Positions 13,416 to 22,270 of a DNA stretch of 23,402 nucleotides are shown in pieces. Made by a program: the position numbers and the translations under genes. This DNA is from a virus: IMG/VR virus record IMGVR_UViG_3300042430_000035, positions 1 through 23,402 of that record; one strand, given 5' to 3'. The notes beneath the pieces are model-generated. The model saw only the letters and a program-made list of their open reading frames with translations, searched no databases and was not told the origin of the DNA. Every line of letters starts with the position of its first letter. Within the stretch, counting starts at the first letter, position 1.

Positions 13416-13862
13416 ATGTCCGCGGCCTCAAATTTTTTAGAAGCAAAACTATTAGACCATACATTGCGTTATGGCACAGCACCATATGTAGCACCAACTA
13501 CATTATATCTAGCATTGTTCAAGAGCGACATTGATGCCGCTACCACTGCAGCCAATCTAGAAGCAGGCACAACTTCAACTAATGAAGTAGCAACAGCAGG
13601 TAGCACAGCCTATGCTCGTAAGGAAGTAACATTTGCAGCCGCAACTGGTACTAACCCTACCAGTTCAGCAACAGCCGCAACTGTAACATTTGATCCTGCA
13701 ACAGCAAGTTGGGGCACAGTGACTCACATTGCAGTTATGGATGGTGGCACACGCGGTAGTGGTAATGTGCTATTCTACGGACAAGTCACAACCAGCAAGA
13801 CCATAGATTCAGGTGACACTTTTCAGGTAAGTTCAGGCAATTTAACAATCAGCCTAGCCTAA
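13416..13862 (+). CDS. Small tail/fibre-associated protein
   Basis: A 148-residue protein with an ideal AAGGAG site (13404-13409). It starts MSAASNFLEAKLLDHTLRYG, followed by PTTLYLALFKSDID, YARKEVTFAAATG and VTHIAVMDGGTRGSGNVLFYG. This pattern recurs in small tail or fibre-associated proteins of many siphophages, where it occurs next to fibre genes. The biochemical role is not known, and a decoration or fibre-base role is inferred. It stands alone between a promoter-like motif and an intrinsic terminator, unlike the coupled genes around it, which suggests it is made in different (probably larger) amounts. Confidence 0.7.
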   Translation: MSAASNFLEAKLLDHTLRYGTAPYVAPTTLYLALFKSDIDAATTAANLEAGTTSTNEVATAGSTAYARKEVTFAAATGTNPTSSATAATVTFDPATASWGTVTHIAVMDGGTRGSGNVLFYGQVTTSKTIDSGDTFQVSSGNLTISLA

Positions 13863-13876
13863 TAGGTCTATGCTAT

Positions 13877-13910
13877 GGGCACTTGGGCTAATGGCTCTTG
13901 TGCCCTTTTT
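13877..13910 (+). terminator. Intrinsic terminator after gene 13416
   Basis: GGGCAC (13877-13882) pairs with GTGCCC (13900-13905), with an inner GGGC/GCTC stem separated by a TT/TT internal loop, followed by TTTTT (13906-13910). It lies 15 bases after the stop codon. No new promoter-like motif is seen before the next gene at 13934, so the fibre genes probably depend on read-through or an unrecognised start. Confidence 0.85.
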
Positions 13911-13933
13911 AATAATATTAAAGGATCTAGGAA

Positions 13934-15469
13934 ATGACCAAGCCAGTAATAGTAACCAGAGCAGGCAAAGGCTCAGCACTCTCTTTCGTTGAAGGTGATG
14001 CAAACTTTACCAACCTACAGAATGCTACTGTTACCGTTGCTGGCGATAGCGGCACCCCACAGGTGTTAGATCTCAATGACACACTGACTATTAGTGGTGG
14101 TACTGGATTAAGTTCAGTAGCATCAGCAACAGACACGGTTACGCTAAATCTAGACAATACTGCTGTCACAGCAGGTAGTTATACGCTATCTAGCATCACA
14201 GTTGATGCACAAGGTCGTATAACAGCCGCAAGCAATGGCACAGATGCCAATACTACATATACACAAAACGCAAGTTCTGTCACAGGTGGTGCTAACCTAA
14301 ATCTAGTTGGTAGTGATAGCACAACAGACGCAGTTAAATTTGCTGGTGCAACTAATGTCACAGTGTCTAGAACAGACGCTGACACAATTACTATCACAGG
14401 TCCAGACCTAAGCGGTTATCAAACCAGTCTAGGCTTCACAGCAGAGAATTCAGCTAACAAAAATCAAAACAATGGTTATGCAGGATTGGATGCTGGTGGC
14501 AAAGTGGCATCCGCTCAACTGCCAAGTTATGTGGATGATGTGGTAGAAGCCGCTAATCAAGCCGCATTGCCAGTCACAGGCGAAACATCAAAGATCTATG
14601 TCACACTAGACACCAACAAGATCTATCGTTGGAGTGGTTCAGCTTATGTTGAGATATCAGCAAGCCCAGGTTCAACTGATTCAGTCACAGAAGGTTCAAC
14701 CAATCTTTATTTTACCACACAGCGAGCCCGTGATAGTTTTTCACAATCAACAGGCATCAGCATCTCTAGTGGTGCTATTTCAATTGCTAACACAGCAGTT
14801 ACCCCCGCTGCCTATACTTACGCAAGCATTACAGTAGATCAACAAGGTCGCATCACAGCCGCATCAAGCGGTACTACTCCATTAGTAAGTGGTGGTGCTC
14901 TAGGCACACCAAGTTCAGCCACATTAACCAACGCTACTGGATTGCCAATTGGCACAGGTGTAAGTGGTTTAGGTACAGGCGTTGCTACATTCTTAGGCAC
15001 ACCAAGTTCTGCTAATCTTATTGCCGCAGTAACTGACGAAACAGGCACAGGTGCATTGGTATTTGCCACTTCACCAACATTCACAACACCATTGTTAGGC
15101 ACACCAACAAGTGGTAATTTGTCAAATTGCACAGCAGATGGCACTAACGGTGTAGGCTTTAGAAGCATACCTTCAGCAGGTGCTGAAAAATCCAGTTCAT
15201 ACACTCTACAGACATCAGACCGTGCTGAATTTGTGCAGGTGGCAAGTGGTGGATCAATTACTGTTCCCAACTCAACATTTGCCGCAGGCGATGTTGTGGT
15301 AGTTTACAATAACCACACAGCCGCAATTACAATTACATTGAGTACAACCAATGCTTACATTGCAGGCACTAACACCAATAAGACTTCAGTAAGTTTAGCC
15401 ACACGCGGTGTTTGCAATATCTTATTCATAAGTTCAACCGTGGCCATCCTAACAGGAAACATTACATAA
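13934..15469 (+). CDS. Tail fibre protein
   Basis: A 511-residue, Thr/Ser/Ala/Gly-rich fibre with AAGGA at 13921-13925. It shows units common in marine phage and prophage fibres. ITVDAQGRITAASNG (about residue 87) and ITVDQQGRITAASSG (about 298) are two copies of one unit. A coiled segment holds the NKNQNNGYAGLDAGGKVASAQ motif. TEGSTNLYFTTQRARDSFSQ comes next, then tandem LGTPSSATLTNATGLPIGTG, FLGTPSSANLIAAV and LLGTPTSGNLSNCT repeats. The end (SSYTLQTSDRAEFVQVASGG, NTNKTSVSLATRGVCNILFI) is a compact beta cap likely to fold as a trimer. The first 30 residues (MTKPVIVTRAGKGSALSFVE) would attach to the tail. The stop overlaps the next start (TAATG). Confidence 0.85.
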   Translation: MTKPVIVTRAGKGSALSFVEGDANFTNLQNATVTVAGDSGTPQVLDLNDTLTISGGTGLSSVASATDTVTLNLDNTAVTAGSYTLSSITVDAQGRITAASNGTDANTTYTQNASSVTGGANLNLVGSDSTTDAVKFAGATNVTVSRTDADTITITGPDLSGYQTSLGFTAENSANKNQNNGYAGLDAGGKVASAQLPSYVDDVVEAANQAALPVTGETSKIYVTLDTNKIYRWSGSAYVEISASPGSTDSVTEGSTNLYFTTQRARDSFSQSTGISISSGAISIANTAVTPAAYTYASITVDQQGRITAASSGTTPLVSGGALGTPSSATLTNATGLPIGTGVSGLGTGVATFLGTPSSANLIAAVTDETGTGALVFATSPTFTTPLLGTPTSGNLSNCTADGTNGVGFRSIPSAGAEKSSSYTLQTSDRAEFVQVASGGSITVPNSTFAAGDVVVVYNNHTAAITITLSTTNAYIAGTNTNKTSVSLATRGVCNILFISSTVAILTGNIT

Positions 15470-18147
15470 TGAGTATCCTATGTTCAATGGTTGGTGCTAA
15501 TTTTGCCACTGTGGCAGCAGTGGTAACAATCTTGCGTTCAAAGAAAGGCATCATTGCCGTTGGCAATGCACAAGTATCAACCGCACAAAGTAAATTTGGT
15601 GGAGCAAGTGCTTTATTTGATGGTACTGGTGACTATTTGTTTGTAGCATCTAACAGTGATTTTGGATTTGGCACAGGTGATTTTACTCTTGAAGGTTGGT
15701 TCCGTTTCACCAACTTTACCAACGGGCCAGCCCTGTTTGATCTGCGTGCCTCAGGTGGAACAGAAGTCAAACCTGTGGTCTATTGTGGCAGTGATGGAGT
15801 AATCTATTATTATGTAAACGGTGCAACGGCTATAACAGGAAATACTTTATCAGCCAACACTTGGTATCACATTGCCCTAAGTCGTAGCAGTGGTGTTACC
15901 AAACTGTTTAGAGATGGAACTCAAATAGGTAGCAATTATACAGATACTAATAACTATCCTGCCACTGTGGTCAGTATTGGCATTGCCAGTTGGAATACTT
16001 CATTTAATGCATTAAATGGCTATGTTGATGAAGTTCGCATTTCAAACTCTGCCCGTTATACCGCAGCCTTTACCCCAAGCACCGTGCCATTTGTCAACGA
16101 TGACAACACCCTGCTATTGATACACGCCAACGGTACCAATGCCACCACATTCTTTGAAGATGACAACGGTGCCACAACTACGAGAACTGCCAAGACATTT
16201 ACCGCAGTGGGTAATGCACAATTAAGTACCGCACAAGAAAAGTTTGGACAGAGTTCAATGTTGTTTGATGGTACAGGAGATCATTTTATTTCTTCAGCCA
16301 GTAATGATTTTACATTCACTGGCAATTTTACTGTTGAACTTTGGGTGAGATTAGCATCAACAGGTGCAATTAGGGTTCCTATTGGTAATAGAAGCAGTGG
16401 TACAGGACTAGGAATATGGTGGGTTGAAGTAGGCACTGATCAAGCAGGTTATAGTGCTTGGCAAAATACTGCAGGCACCAGTTATTATCCAACATACACT
16501 GGAACAATATCTGCCAACACTTGGACTCATTTAGCAGTTGTCCGTAATGGAACTACACTAACAATGTATAAGGACGGTGTAGGCGGAACAGCAGTCACTG
16601 GAGTTACAGGCACATTTGGTGGTAATGGTGCAATCTACATTGGTGGAATAGCCGCCAGTTATAACTGGGATGGTTACATAGATGAAGTTCGTATCTCAAA
16701 GGTAGCTCGTTATGCTGCCAACTTTACAGCACCTGCAACAACATTTGAAAATGATGCCAATACAGTATTGTTAGTTCACGCAGATGGTGCTGATGCTTCT
16801 CTCATCGTAACAGACGATGTAAGTGGTCGCAGTCCCCACGGATTGAGCCAACAAAATACTGCGGCAATTTCTACTACACAAAGTTATTTTGGTGGATCAA
16901 GTTTAAGTCTGAATGGTTCATCCAGTGTGAATACCCCAAGCAGTTTTGCATTTGGCACAACAGACTTCACAGTTGAATATTGGATTAGACCTACCTCACT
17001 GTCAAGTTATGATATACATTGGGATTTGAGAGGCGGAAATACCAGTCAGATCTCTCCAATAGTTTATACTCTTAATGGCACACTAACAATGGATGTGGGA
17101 GCAACCACTAGGATTACTGGTAGCACCTTATCTACCAATACCTGGTATCACATAGCATTGTCAAGATCAGGTTCATCAACAAAATTGTTTGTTAACGGCA
17201 CACAGACAGGCAGCACCTATACAGACACAAATAATTATTTGGCTGCTACACCTTTATACATAGGCCAAAGTAGTGGTAGTGGTGTTGATGGCTTTATGGA
17301 TGAATTCCGCATTAGTAATTCTGCAAGATACACTGCCAACTTTACACCCAGCACTACGCCATTTGTCAATGATGCCAACACCTTGTTGTTATGTCACTTT
17401 GATGGCACTAACAGTAGCACAGTATTCCGTGATGACAATGGCACAAGAAGACAGCAGGGCGTTATTTCTAACGGCAGTGCCGCAGTATCAACCACTCAAT
17501 CAAAGTTTGGTGGCTCCAGTTTGTATGTCAATGGAACAAATCAATTTTTAACATCACCTGATGCATCTAATACTGCATTTACCACAGAAGATTTTACAGT
17601 TGAAGCCTGGTTATATCCAATAAGTTCTACTGGTAATTTTGTTACCAATTTACAGAACGGAACAAACAATGGATGGCAAGTTTCACATTGGAGCACAGGT
17701 AGAATATTATTCTGTAATAACACATCAGCAGGTACCCCAGGCATTGATGTAAGATTCAGCAGTGACAATGCCTTTACTCTAAATGCCTGGAACCATATTG
17801 CCGTTTGTAGAACTGGCACTACATTGACAATGTATTCAAACGGAAATAGAGTGTATTCTGCTAGTAATTTGCCTGCTACTCTGAAAGCAAGCAATGCAGG
17901 ATTAAGAATTGGACATTCAAACGGTATTGCTGACGGTCTTTGGCAGGATGCAGGTGCATATTCTAACAGTTATTCAAATGAAATTAGAATTAGTAATATA
18001 GTAAGATACACTGGAACAACTTACACCATTCCTACTGCACCATTCCAGAATGATGCAAATACCCTATTGTTATTACACAACAATGGAACCAATGGTTCAA
18101 CCGTGTTCTTTGATGACAACGGTATAGCACCTTACACTCCAACTTAA
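15469..18147 (+). CDS. Four-domain LamG/concanavalin-like adhesin
   Basis: The chosen start is ATG 15469, which overlaps the previous stop (the frame is open upstream from 15412). The protein has 892 residues. After a short hydrophobic N-terminus (ILCSMVGANFATVAAVVTIL) come four LamG_3-type jelly-roll domains of about 200-220 residues starting near 31, 247, 465 and 667. Each has the sequence: KFG(G/Q)SS/AL, then FT(V/L)E.W, then NTW.H(I/L)A, then a DE(V/F)RIS..ARY segment (NEIRIS in the fourth), then ND.NT(L/V)LL.H..G(T/A). Domains of this fold bind sugars or proteins, so it probably recognises cell-surface glycans. Its own RBS is not obvious, and production probably depends on coupling with the fibre gene. 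Sequence between copies is divergent but clearly related. Confidence 0.85.
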   Translation: MSILCSMVGANFATVAAVVTILRSKKGIIAVGNAQVSTAQSKFGGASALFDGTGDYLFVASNSDFGFGTGDFTLEGWFRFTNFTNGPALFDLRASGGTEVKPVVYCGSDGVIYYYVNGATAITGNTLSANTWYHIALSRSSGVTKLFRDGTQIGSNYTDTNNYPATVVSIGIASWNTSFNALNGYVDEVRISNSARYTAAFTPSTVPFVNDDNTLLLIHANGTNATTFFEDDNGATTTRTAKTFTAVGNAQLSTAQEKFGQSSMLFDGTGDHFISSASNDFTFTGNFTVELWVRLASTGAIRVPIGNRSSGTGLGIWWVEVGTDQAGYSAWQNTAGTSYYPTYTGTISANTWTHLAVVRNGTTLTMYKDGVGGTAVTGVTGTFGGNGAIYIGGIAASYNWDGYIDEVRISKVARYAANFTAPATTFENDANTVLLVHADGADASLIVTDDVSGRSPHGLSQQNTAAISTTQSYFGGSSLSLNGSSSVNTPSSFAFGTTDFTVEYWIRPTSLSSYDIHWDLRGGNTSQISPIVYTLNGTLTMDVGATTRITGSTLSTNTWYHIALSRSGSSTKLFVNGTQTGSTYTDTNNYLAATPLYIGQSSGSGVDGFMDEFRISNSARYTANFTPSTTPFVNDANTLLLCHFDGTNSSTVFRDDNGTRRQQGVISNGSAAVSTTQSKFGGSSLYVNGTNQFLTSPDASNTAFTTEDFTVEAWLYPISSTGNFVTNLQNGTNNGWQVSHWSTGRILFCNNTSAGTPGIDVRFSSDNAFTLNAWNHIAVCRTGTTLTMYSNGNRVYSASNLPATLKASNAGLRIGHSNGIADGLWQDAGAYSNSYSNEIRISNIVRYTGTTYTIPTAPFQNDANTLLLLHNNGTNGSTVFFDDNGIAPYTPT

Positions 18148-18156
18148 GGATCTAAA

Positions 18157-21100
18157 GTGGATCAGTTTTACTTTGAAGAAGGTTATCTTGTAGCTGGCTA
18201 TGTAACCGTAGTCAAAGAAGCCTCTGCTGGTCTTACACCTTACTTTGTTGAAGGCTATCTACCTGTTGATTATTTTGTTTTTGAAGGTAATGCGATCAAT
18301 GGTGAATACAGTTTAACAGCACTACTGACCAAAGTAGGAGATGCTGTTTTTGGTGTTGGTACTTTTACTACAATTACCACTACCAGTGTTAGTGTAAATG
18401 TTATAGCCAGTGGTCAATCCGCAATCACAGCTGCATTTACACAAACAGCAATAATCAGTCACATTGAAGGTGCTGACCTATTTGCATTCAGCAACGCACA
18501 GTTAGAGGCAGCGGTTCGTAGAATTCGTGATAATAATATAACAGCCAGTGCGGCCTTTAGTGTGGCTGTTGACTTTGTTAGAACTAGAAACACAGCCAGT
18601 GAAGAAGCGGCGGAGTTCTCTTTTACTGCTAACACAGTCAGAAGCCGCGATTATGCATCAAGTCAATCAGCGGCTTTTTCATTGGCGGCAGCAATTGACG
18701 ATAGAACAAGAGATCAATCAAGTGCTCTAACATCTCAGTTTGTGTTCACTGCCACTATCAGTCATATTGAAGGTGCTGACCTTGTGGCATTTAGCAATGC
18801 TGAATTAACAGCCACTGCTACAAGAATCAAACAGATAGCGTCAACACAATCTGTCAGCACCACAGTTGTTGCAGATGTAAGACGCAATCCAGGTATTATA
18901 CTAAATCTATCCAGTCAGTTTACACAAACAGCACTGGTTAATAGAACAGCAAGAATAACACAGACACTAAGTGCTGTGGCCACTGTGGTGTATCGTGATA
19001 GACCTTTAGACATCAAGAGATTATCATCAGACGCAAGTAAAAGACTAATAGATACCAGCATCAAGAAGTTTGGTACTGGTAGTTTGTCAATTACATCAGG
19101 CACTGGCACAACATTTACTGGAGCCAATCTAGGCTATGTTGATTATCACGCTACTCCTTCAATGGCCACTAGTTTTGGTGGTGCTTACAATGATAGAGTA
19201 GTTGAGTTTTGGTTCTATTCTGGTGGTATAACACAAAATTTTGTACCTATTGTAGGTTTATATAGTTCTACTAGCTTCTCCTACCCAAATTATGTTTGGT
19301 ATGTTACAGTAAAAACTGGAGCCACTGGCGGAATAGCAATGCTTGGAGGAGTTACTTTTCAAGTATTTGATATTAACATTACCGTGAACACTTGGCATCA
19401 TATTGCCATTGCTACACAGGGCTACGCCAATGGAGATAATCCTGGCAACGCTATTTGGCTGGACGGTAATAGAGTAGCTTTTAACACTGCCCACATTAAT
19501 GGTCAAGCAGGTTTTAGCAATTATTTCTTAAGAGTTGGCCCAGATGGTCAATACAATACTAGTTTTAAAATTGATGAATTAAGAATTATCACTGGCCCAC
19601 AAGGTACAAATAACGCCAGTGGTTTTGCTCCTACACAAACATCAATCACAGTACCAACTAATCGTCGTTGGAACGCTGACAGCGAGTATACCAGAGCCTT
19701 ATTCCATTATGACATTGACTATCGCGATGACATAGGCATTCAACAGGTTGCTGAAGCCGCCATATCTACTGCGGCCACTATTACAGCCACAGTTGATAAA
19801 ATAAGATTTATTGAGGCATCTGCTGTCATATCTAGTGCGGCGTCAACTTCTGCAACCATATTAAGAATACAATCAAGTAGTGCCGCTTTAGACAGTGCGT
19901 TTACACAGTCAGCAGATGTTGCAAGAACAAGAGGTCTTATAAGTAATCAAGACGCAGTATTCACACAATCCACAGAGGCTGTTAAGACAGCAAACATAGT
20001 TTCTGCTCTTGACTCTCAGGCTACTTTTACAGGCACAATTAGTCACATTGAAGGTGCTGACCTTGTGGCCTTTAGCAATAGCACACTATCTGCTGATGGC
20101 GTAGTAACAAGAAGTGCAGTATCAACCCAATCAAGTGCATTTACATCCACTGCTAATATTCTAAGAGTTAGATTTGCTGCCAGTGATATTAATTCTGCAT
20201 TTACACAATCAGTAGATGCAGTAAAAACTGCTGTTGGTTCTAGCACAATATCATCAGAAACCGCTACATCAACACAAGGTCAAAGAGTTAGATTTGCTGA
20301 TAGCACCTTAACTTTAGTTTCTAGTTTATCAGCGACAGCAGAAAAAATTAAAGTAGCCAGTGCCCAATTAGTCAGTGAATTTTCTACTTCTAGACCATAT
20401 ATTTTAGCAGACTATTTAGAAACTGGCTACTACGAAGTTCTTGAAATATCAGCCATTAAGACTGCTAGGGCAGTAATAAACACTGAAGCCCTTGCCAGTC
20501 AGCTAACGGCAGTGGTCAAGGTTGCTAAATTCTTTGTAAATGCTAATATTGTTTCAACACTAACTGCTGAAATAACCGTTGACAAAGAACTTTCTGCGGA
20601 TCTAAGTAGTGAAATTGTTTTAGGTGTGGAAAACGGTAGAGTACGCGGCTTTGGCGTTATTCTACAGGTCAATACAACACAATCAGCCAGCATTGGCAGA
20701 ATAAAACAGGCTAGTTCAACGCAAGCCAGTCAATTTACAGTTGCAGCCGCAGCCATCAAGACTGGCAATAACGCTGTTATTGTTTCTAGTGAATTTGCAT
20801 TAACTAGTATCGCTATAAAGATAAACGGCTTTGATTCTGCAGTATCAAGCGAATCTGCAATAGCGGTTAGTGCTAATATAATTCGTAGAGCAATCTCAAA
20901 TCAATCAAGTGCATTTGCACAGTCTGCCACAATAGACAATCGCGTCAGAAGTATTAATGTTGAGATCAATAGTGTTGCAACACTAACTGCTGATGCTCTT
21001 GCTGGTAAGTTTGCTGAAAGCGATCAAAGTGCAGTATTCACACAAACTGCATCTGCATTGAGATTGAGAGGTGTTGATAGCAGTATTAGTTCAAACTTCA

Positions 21101-21744
21101 CAGTCATTGCGGCTGTTAATGAAGTTGTTCAATTAAGTTCTACAATTGCCAGTGAAGCAACACTATCAGCGGCTGTAAACAGAACTGCCAGTGCATCAAG
21201 TAGTCAAACTGCTGTTGCCAGTGTAAGCTGCGTTATCAGTCACATTGAAGGTGCTGATATTGTTGCCAATGGCTTTGCTACATTAGACGCTAATGTTGAT
21301 AAAATTGCAGGAATTGCTGTCACTGCAACATCAGTAGTTAACTTAACTGCAAGTGCTGACAAGTTCCGTGCATTTAGTGCTAACTTGGCTGTATCTACTG
21401 CACTGATTGTAAATGCAGTTAAAATACACCGCGGACAGGCCGCACTACAGGCTCAAGCCACTATCCAGGCAAATGCGACCAAGATAGTTCAATTCTCAGC
21501 GGTGATTAGTTCTGCAATGACCTTTGTGGCTGCTGTTCGTGAAATTGATGCGGCCAGTCTAACCCAATTTGTCTACACCATAGCTCGTGAGGATTATGTT
21601 TACATTGTACCAGACGAAGTACCAGTTTACAATGATATTCTGTATGTGATACCCAACGAGAACTGGACATACAATATCACAGCGGAAACAAGAGTATTCC
21701 CCGTTGATCAAGAAACAAGAATATATAATATAAGGAGCACATAA
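18157..21744 (+). CDS. Giant repeat tail protein with an embedded LamG-like domain
   Basis: 1195 residues from GTG 18157, supported by AAGGA (18146-18150) six bases upstream. The N-terminus carries aromatic motifs (FYFEEGYLVAGYV, FVEGYLPVDYFVFEG), echoed at about residue 747 (DYLETGYYEV). Most of the chain is made of repeats of about 20-23 residues (S.QSSAFTQTA...R.R), rich in Ser, Ala and Thr. Four copies of ISHIEGADL stand at 100, 201, 628 and 1027. A LamG-like domain lies at about 287-481 (VVEFWFYSGG, NTWHHIAIATQGY, FKIDELRIITG). The C-terminus is aromatic (DYVYIVPDEVPVYNDILYVI, TRVFPVDQETRIYNI). The short repeats suggest a long rod that presents the LamG domain. No catalytic motif is seen. 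It probably forms a side or tip fibre. Confidence 0.75.
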   Translation: MDQFYFEEGYLVAGYVTVVKEASAGLTPYFVEGYLPVDYFVFEGNAINGEYSLTALLTKVGDAVFGVGTFTTITTTSVSVNVIASGQSAITAAFTQTAIISHIEGADLFAFSNAQLEAAVRRIRDNNITASAAFSVAVDFVRTRNTASEEAAEFSFTANTVRSRDYASSQSAAFSLAAAIDDRTRDQSSALTSQFVFTATISHIEGADLVAFSNAELTATATRIKQIASTQSVSTTVVADVRRNPGIILNLSSQFTQTALVNRTARITQTLSAVATVVYRDRPLDIKRLSSDASKRLIDTSIKKFGTGSLSITSGTGTTFTGANLGYVDYHATPSMATSFGGAYNDRVVEFWFYSGGITQNFVPIVGLYSSTSFSYPNYVWYVTVKTGATGGIAMLGGVTFQVFDINITVNTWHHIAIATQGYANGDNPGNAIWLDGNRVAFNTAHINGQAGFSNYFLRVGPDGQYNTSFKIDELRIITGPQGTNNASGFAPTQTSITVPTNRRWNADSEYTRALFHYDIDYRDDIGIQQVAEAAISTAATITATVDKIRFIEASAVISSAASTSATILRIQSSSAALDSAFTQSADVARTRGLISNQDAVFTQSTEAVKTANIVSALDSQATFTGTISHIEGADLVAFSNSTLSADGVVTRSAVSTQSSAFTSTANILRVRFAASDINSAFTQSVDAVKTAVGSSTISSETATSTQGQRVRFADSTLTLVSSLSATAEKIKVASAQLVSEFSTSRPYILADYLETGYYEVLEISAIKTARAVINTEALASQLTAVVKVAKFFVNANIVSTLTAEITVDKELSADLSSEIVLGVENGRVRGFGVILQVNTTQSASIGRIKQASSTQASQFTVAAAAIKTGNNAVIVSSEFALTSIAIKINGFDSAVSSESAIAVSANIIRRAISNQSSAFAQSATIDNRVRSINVEINSVATLTADALAGKFAESDQSAVFTQTASALRLRGVDSSISSNFTVIAAVNEVVQLSSTIASEATLSAAVNRTASASSSQTAVASVSCVISHIEGADIVANGFATLDANVDKIAGIAVTATSVVNLTASADKFRAFSANLAVSTALIVNAVKIHRGQAALQAQATIQANATKIVQFSAVISSAMTFVAAVREIDAASLTQFVYTIAREDYVYIVPDEVPVYNDILYVIPNENWTYNITAETRVFPVDQETRIYNIRST
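18454..21261 (+). repeat. Four dispersed ISHIEGADL repeats in the giant tail protein
   Basis: Near-identical DNA copies encoding ISHIEGADL occur at 18454, 18757, 20038 and 21235 (27 bases each). The first three continue with (F/V)AFSN. Spacing is 303, 1281 and 1197 bases. The DNA is more alike than the flanking short repeats, so these copies could recombine to change rod length. Confidence 0.8.
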
Positions 21745-21745
21745 T

Positions 21746-22072
21746 ATGGCTACAACAGGATTTTTTCAAACCATCCAGGGACTAACAATCCAGAAGGACA
21801 CAGAAGCACAATTAGTCTATACCTTTGAGTGGAGCGAATGGCTTCCAGTAGGTGACAGTCTAAGTGCTGTGTCATATACTATTACCGCTCGTGCCAATGA
21901 CCCAGACCCTCTGATCAAGGTAAGTCAAAATCGTGTAGGCACCAAGACCTTTGTGGAACTAAGCAACGGACAGGAAGGCAAGACCTATACTGTGACCTGC
22001 CAAGTGACCACAACCAATGGACTAATTGATCGTAGAAACTTCCGTGTCAAAGTTCTAGCGAGGTCAGCATAA
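21746..22072 (+). CDS. Fibre-tail adaptor-like beta-sandwich protein
   Basis: A 108-residue protein with AAGGAG at 21732-21737. It reads as an immunoglobulin-like beta sandwich (AQLVYTFEWSEWLPVGDSLS, TKTFVELSNGQEGKTYTVTC, GLIDRRNFRVKVLARSA). The W-x(2)-WL start, the GQEGKTYTVTC strand and the R-x-F-x-V-K-V end match small phage proteins described as fibre-tail adaptors, which connect side fibres to the tail or neck. Its place directly after the giant fibre-like gene agrees. The stop overlaps the next start (TAATG). Confidence 0.65.
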   Translation: MATTGFFQTIQGLTIQKDTEAQLVYTFEWSEWLPVGDSLSAVSYTITARANDPDPLIKVSQNRVGTKTFVELSNGQEGKTYTVTCQVTTTNGLIDRRNFRVKVLARSA

Positions 22073-22263
22073 TGACTATCAAAGAACTTGCCCAAGAAAT
22101 CAAAACCATCAAAGAAAATCATCTTGCTCATATGGCAGAAGACATTGATCGTGTTGAAACCAAAGTAGACAAGATAGACAATCGCATTTGGGCCATATTG
22201 ATTATTCTTTGTGGTGCAACATTCCTTCCAATTCTAGTGGAGTTCGCAACCAGTCTCAGGTAA
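22072..22263 (+). CDS. Coiled-coil plus transmembrane small protein (holin/XhlA-like)
   Basis: A 63-residue protein, translationally coupled to the previous gene (TAATG). Residues 1-38 form a charged amphipathic helix (MTIKELAQEIKTIKENHLAH; VETKVDKIDNR). Residues 39-60 form one membrane helix (IWAILIILCGATFLPILVEF). This layout is that of XhlA-type lysis accessory proteins and some class III or pinholin-like proteins, but no endolysin is present in the window to support it. A membrane-bound tail or superinfection-exclusion protein is the alternative. Confidence 0.6.
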   Translation: MTIKELAQEIKTIKENHLAHMAEDIDRVETKVDKIDNRIWAILIILCGATFLPILVEFATSLR

Positions 22264-22270
22264 GTATGGG

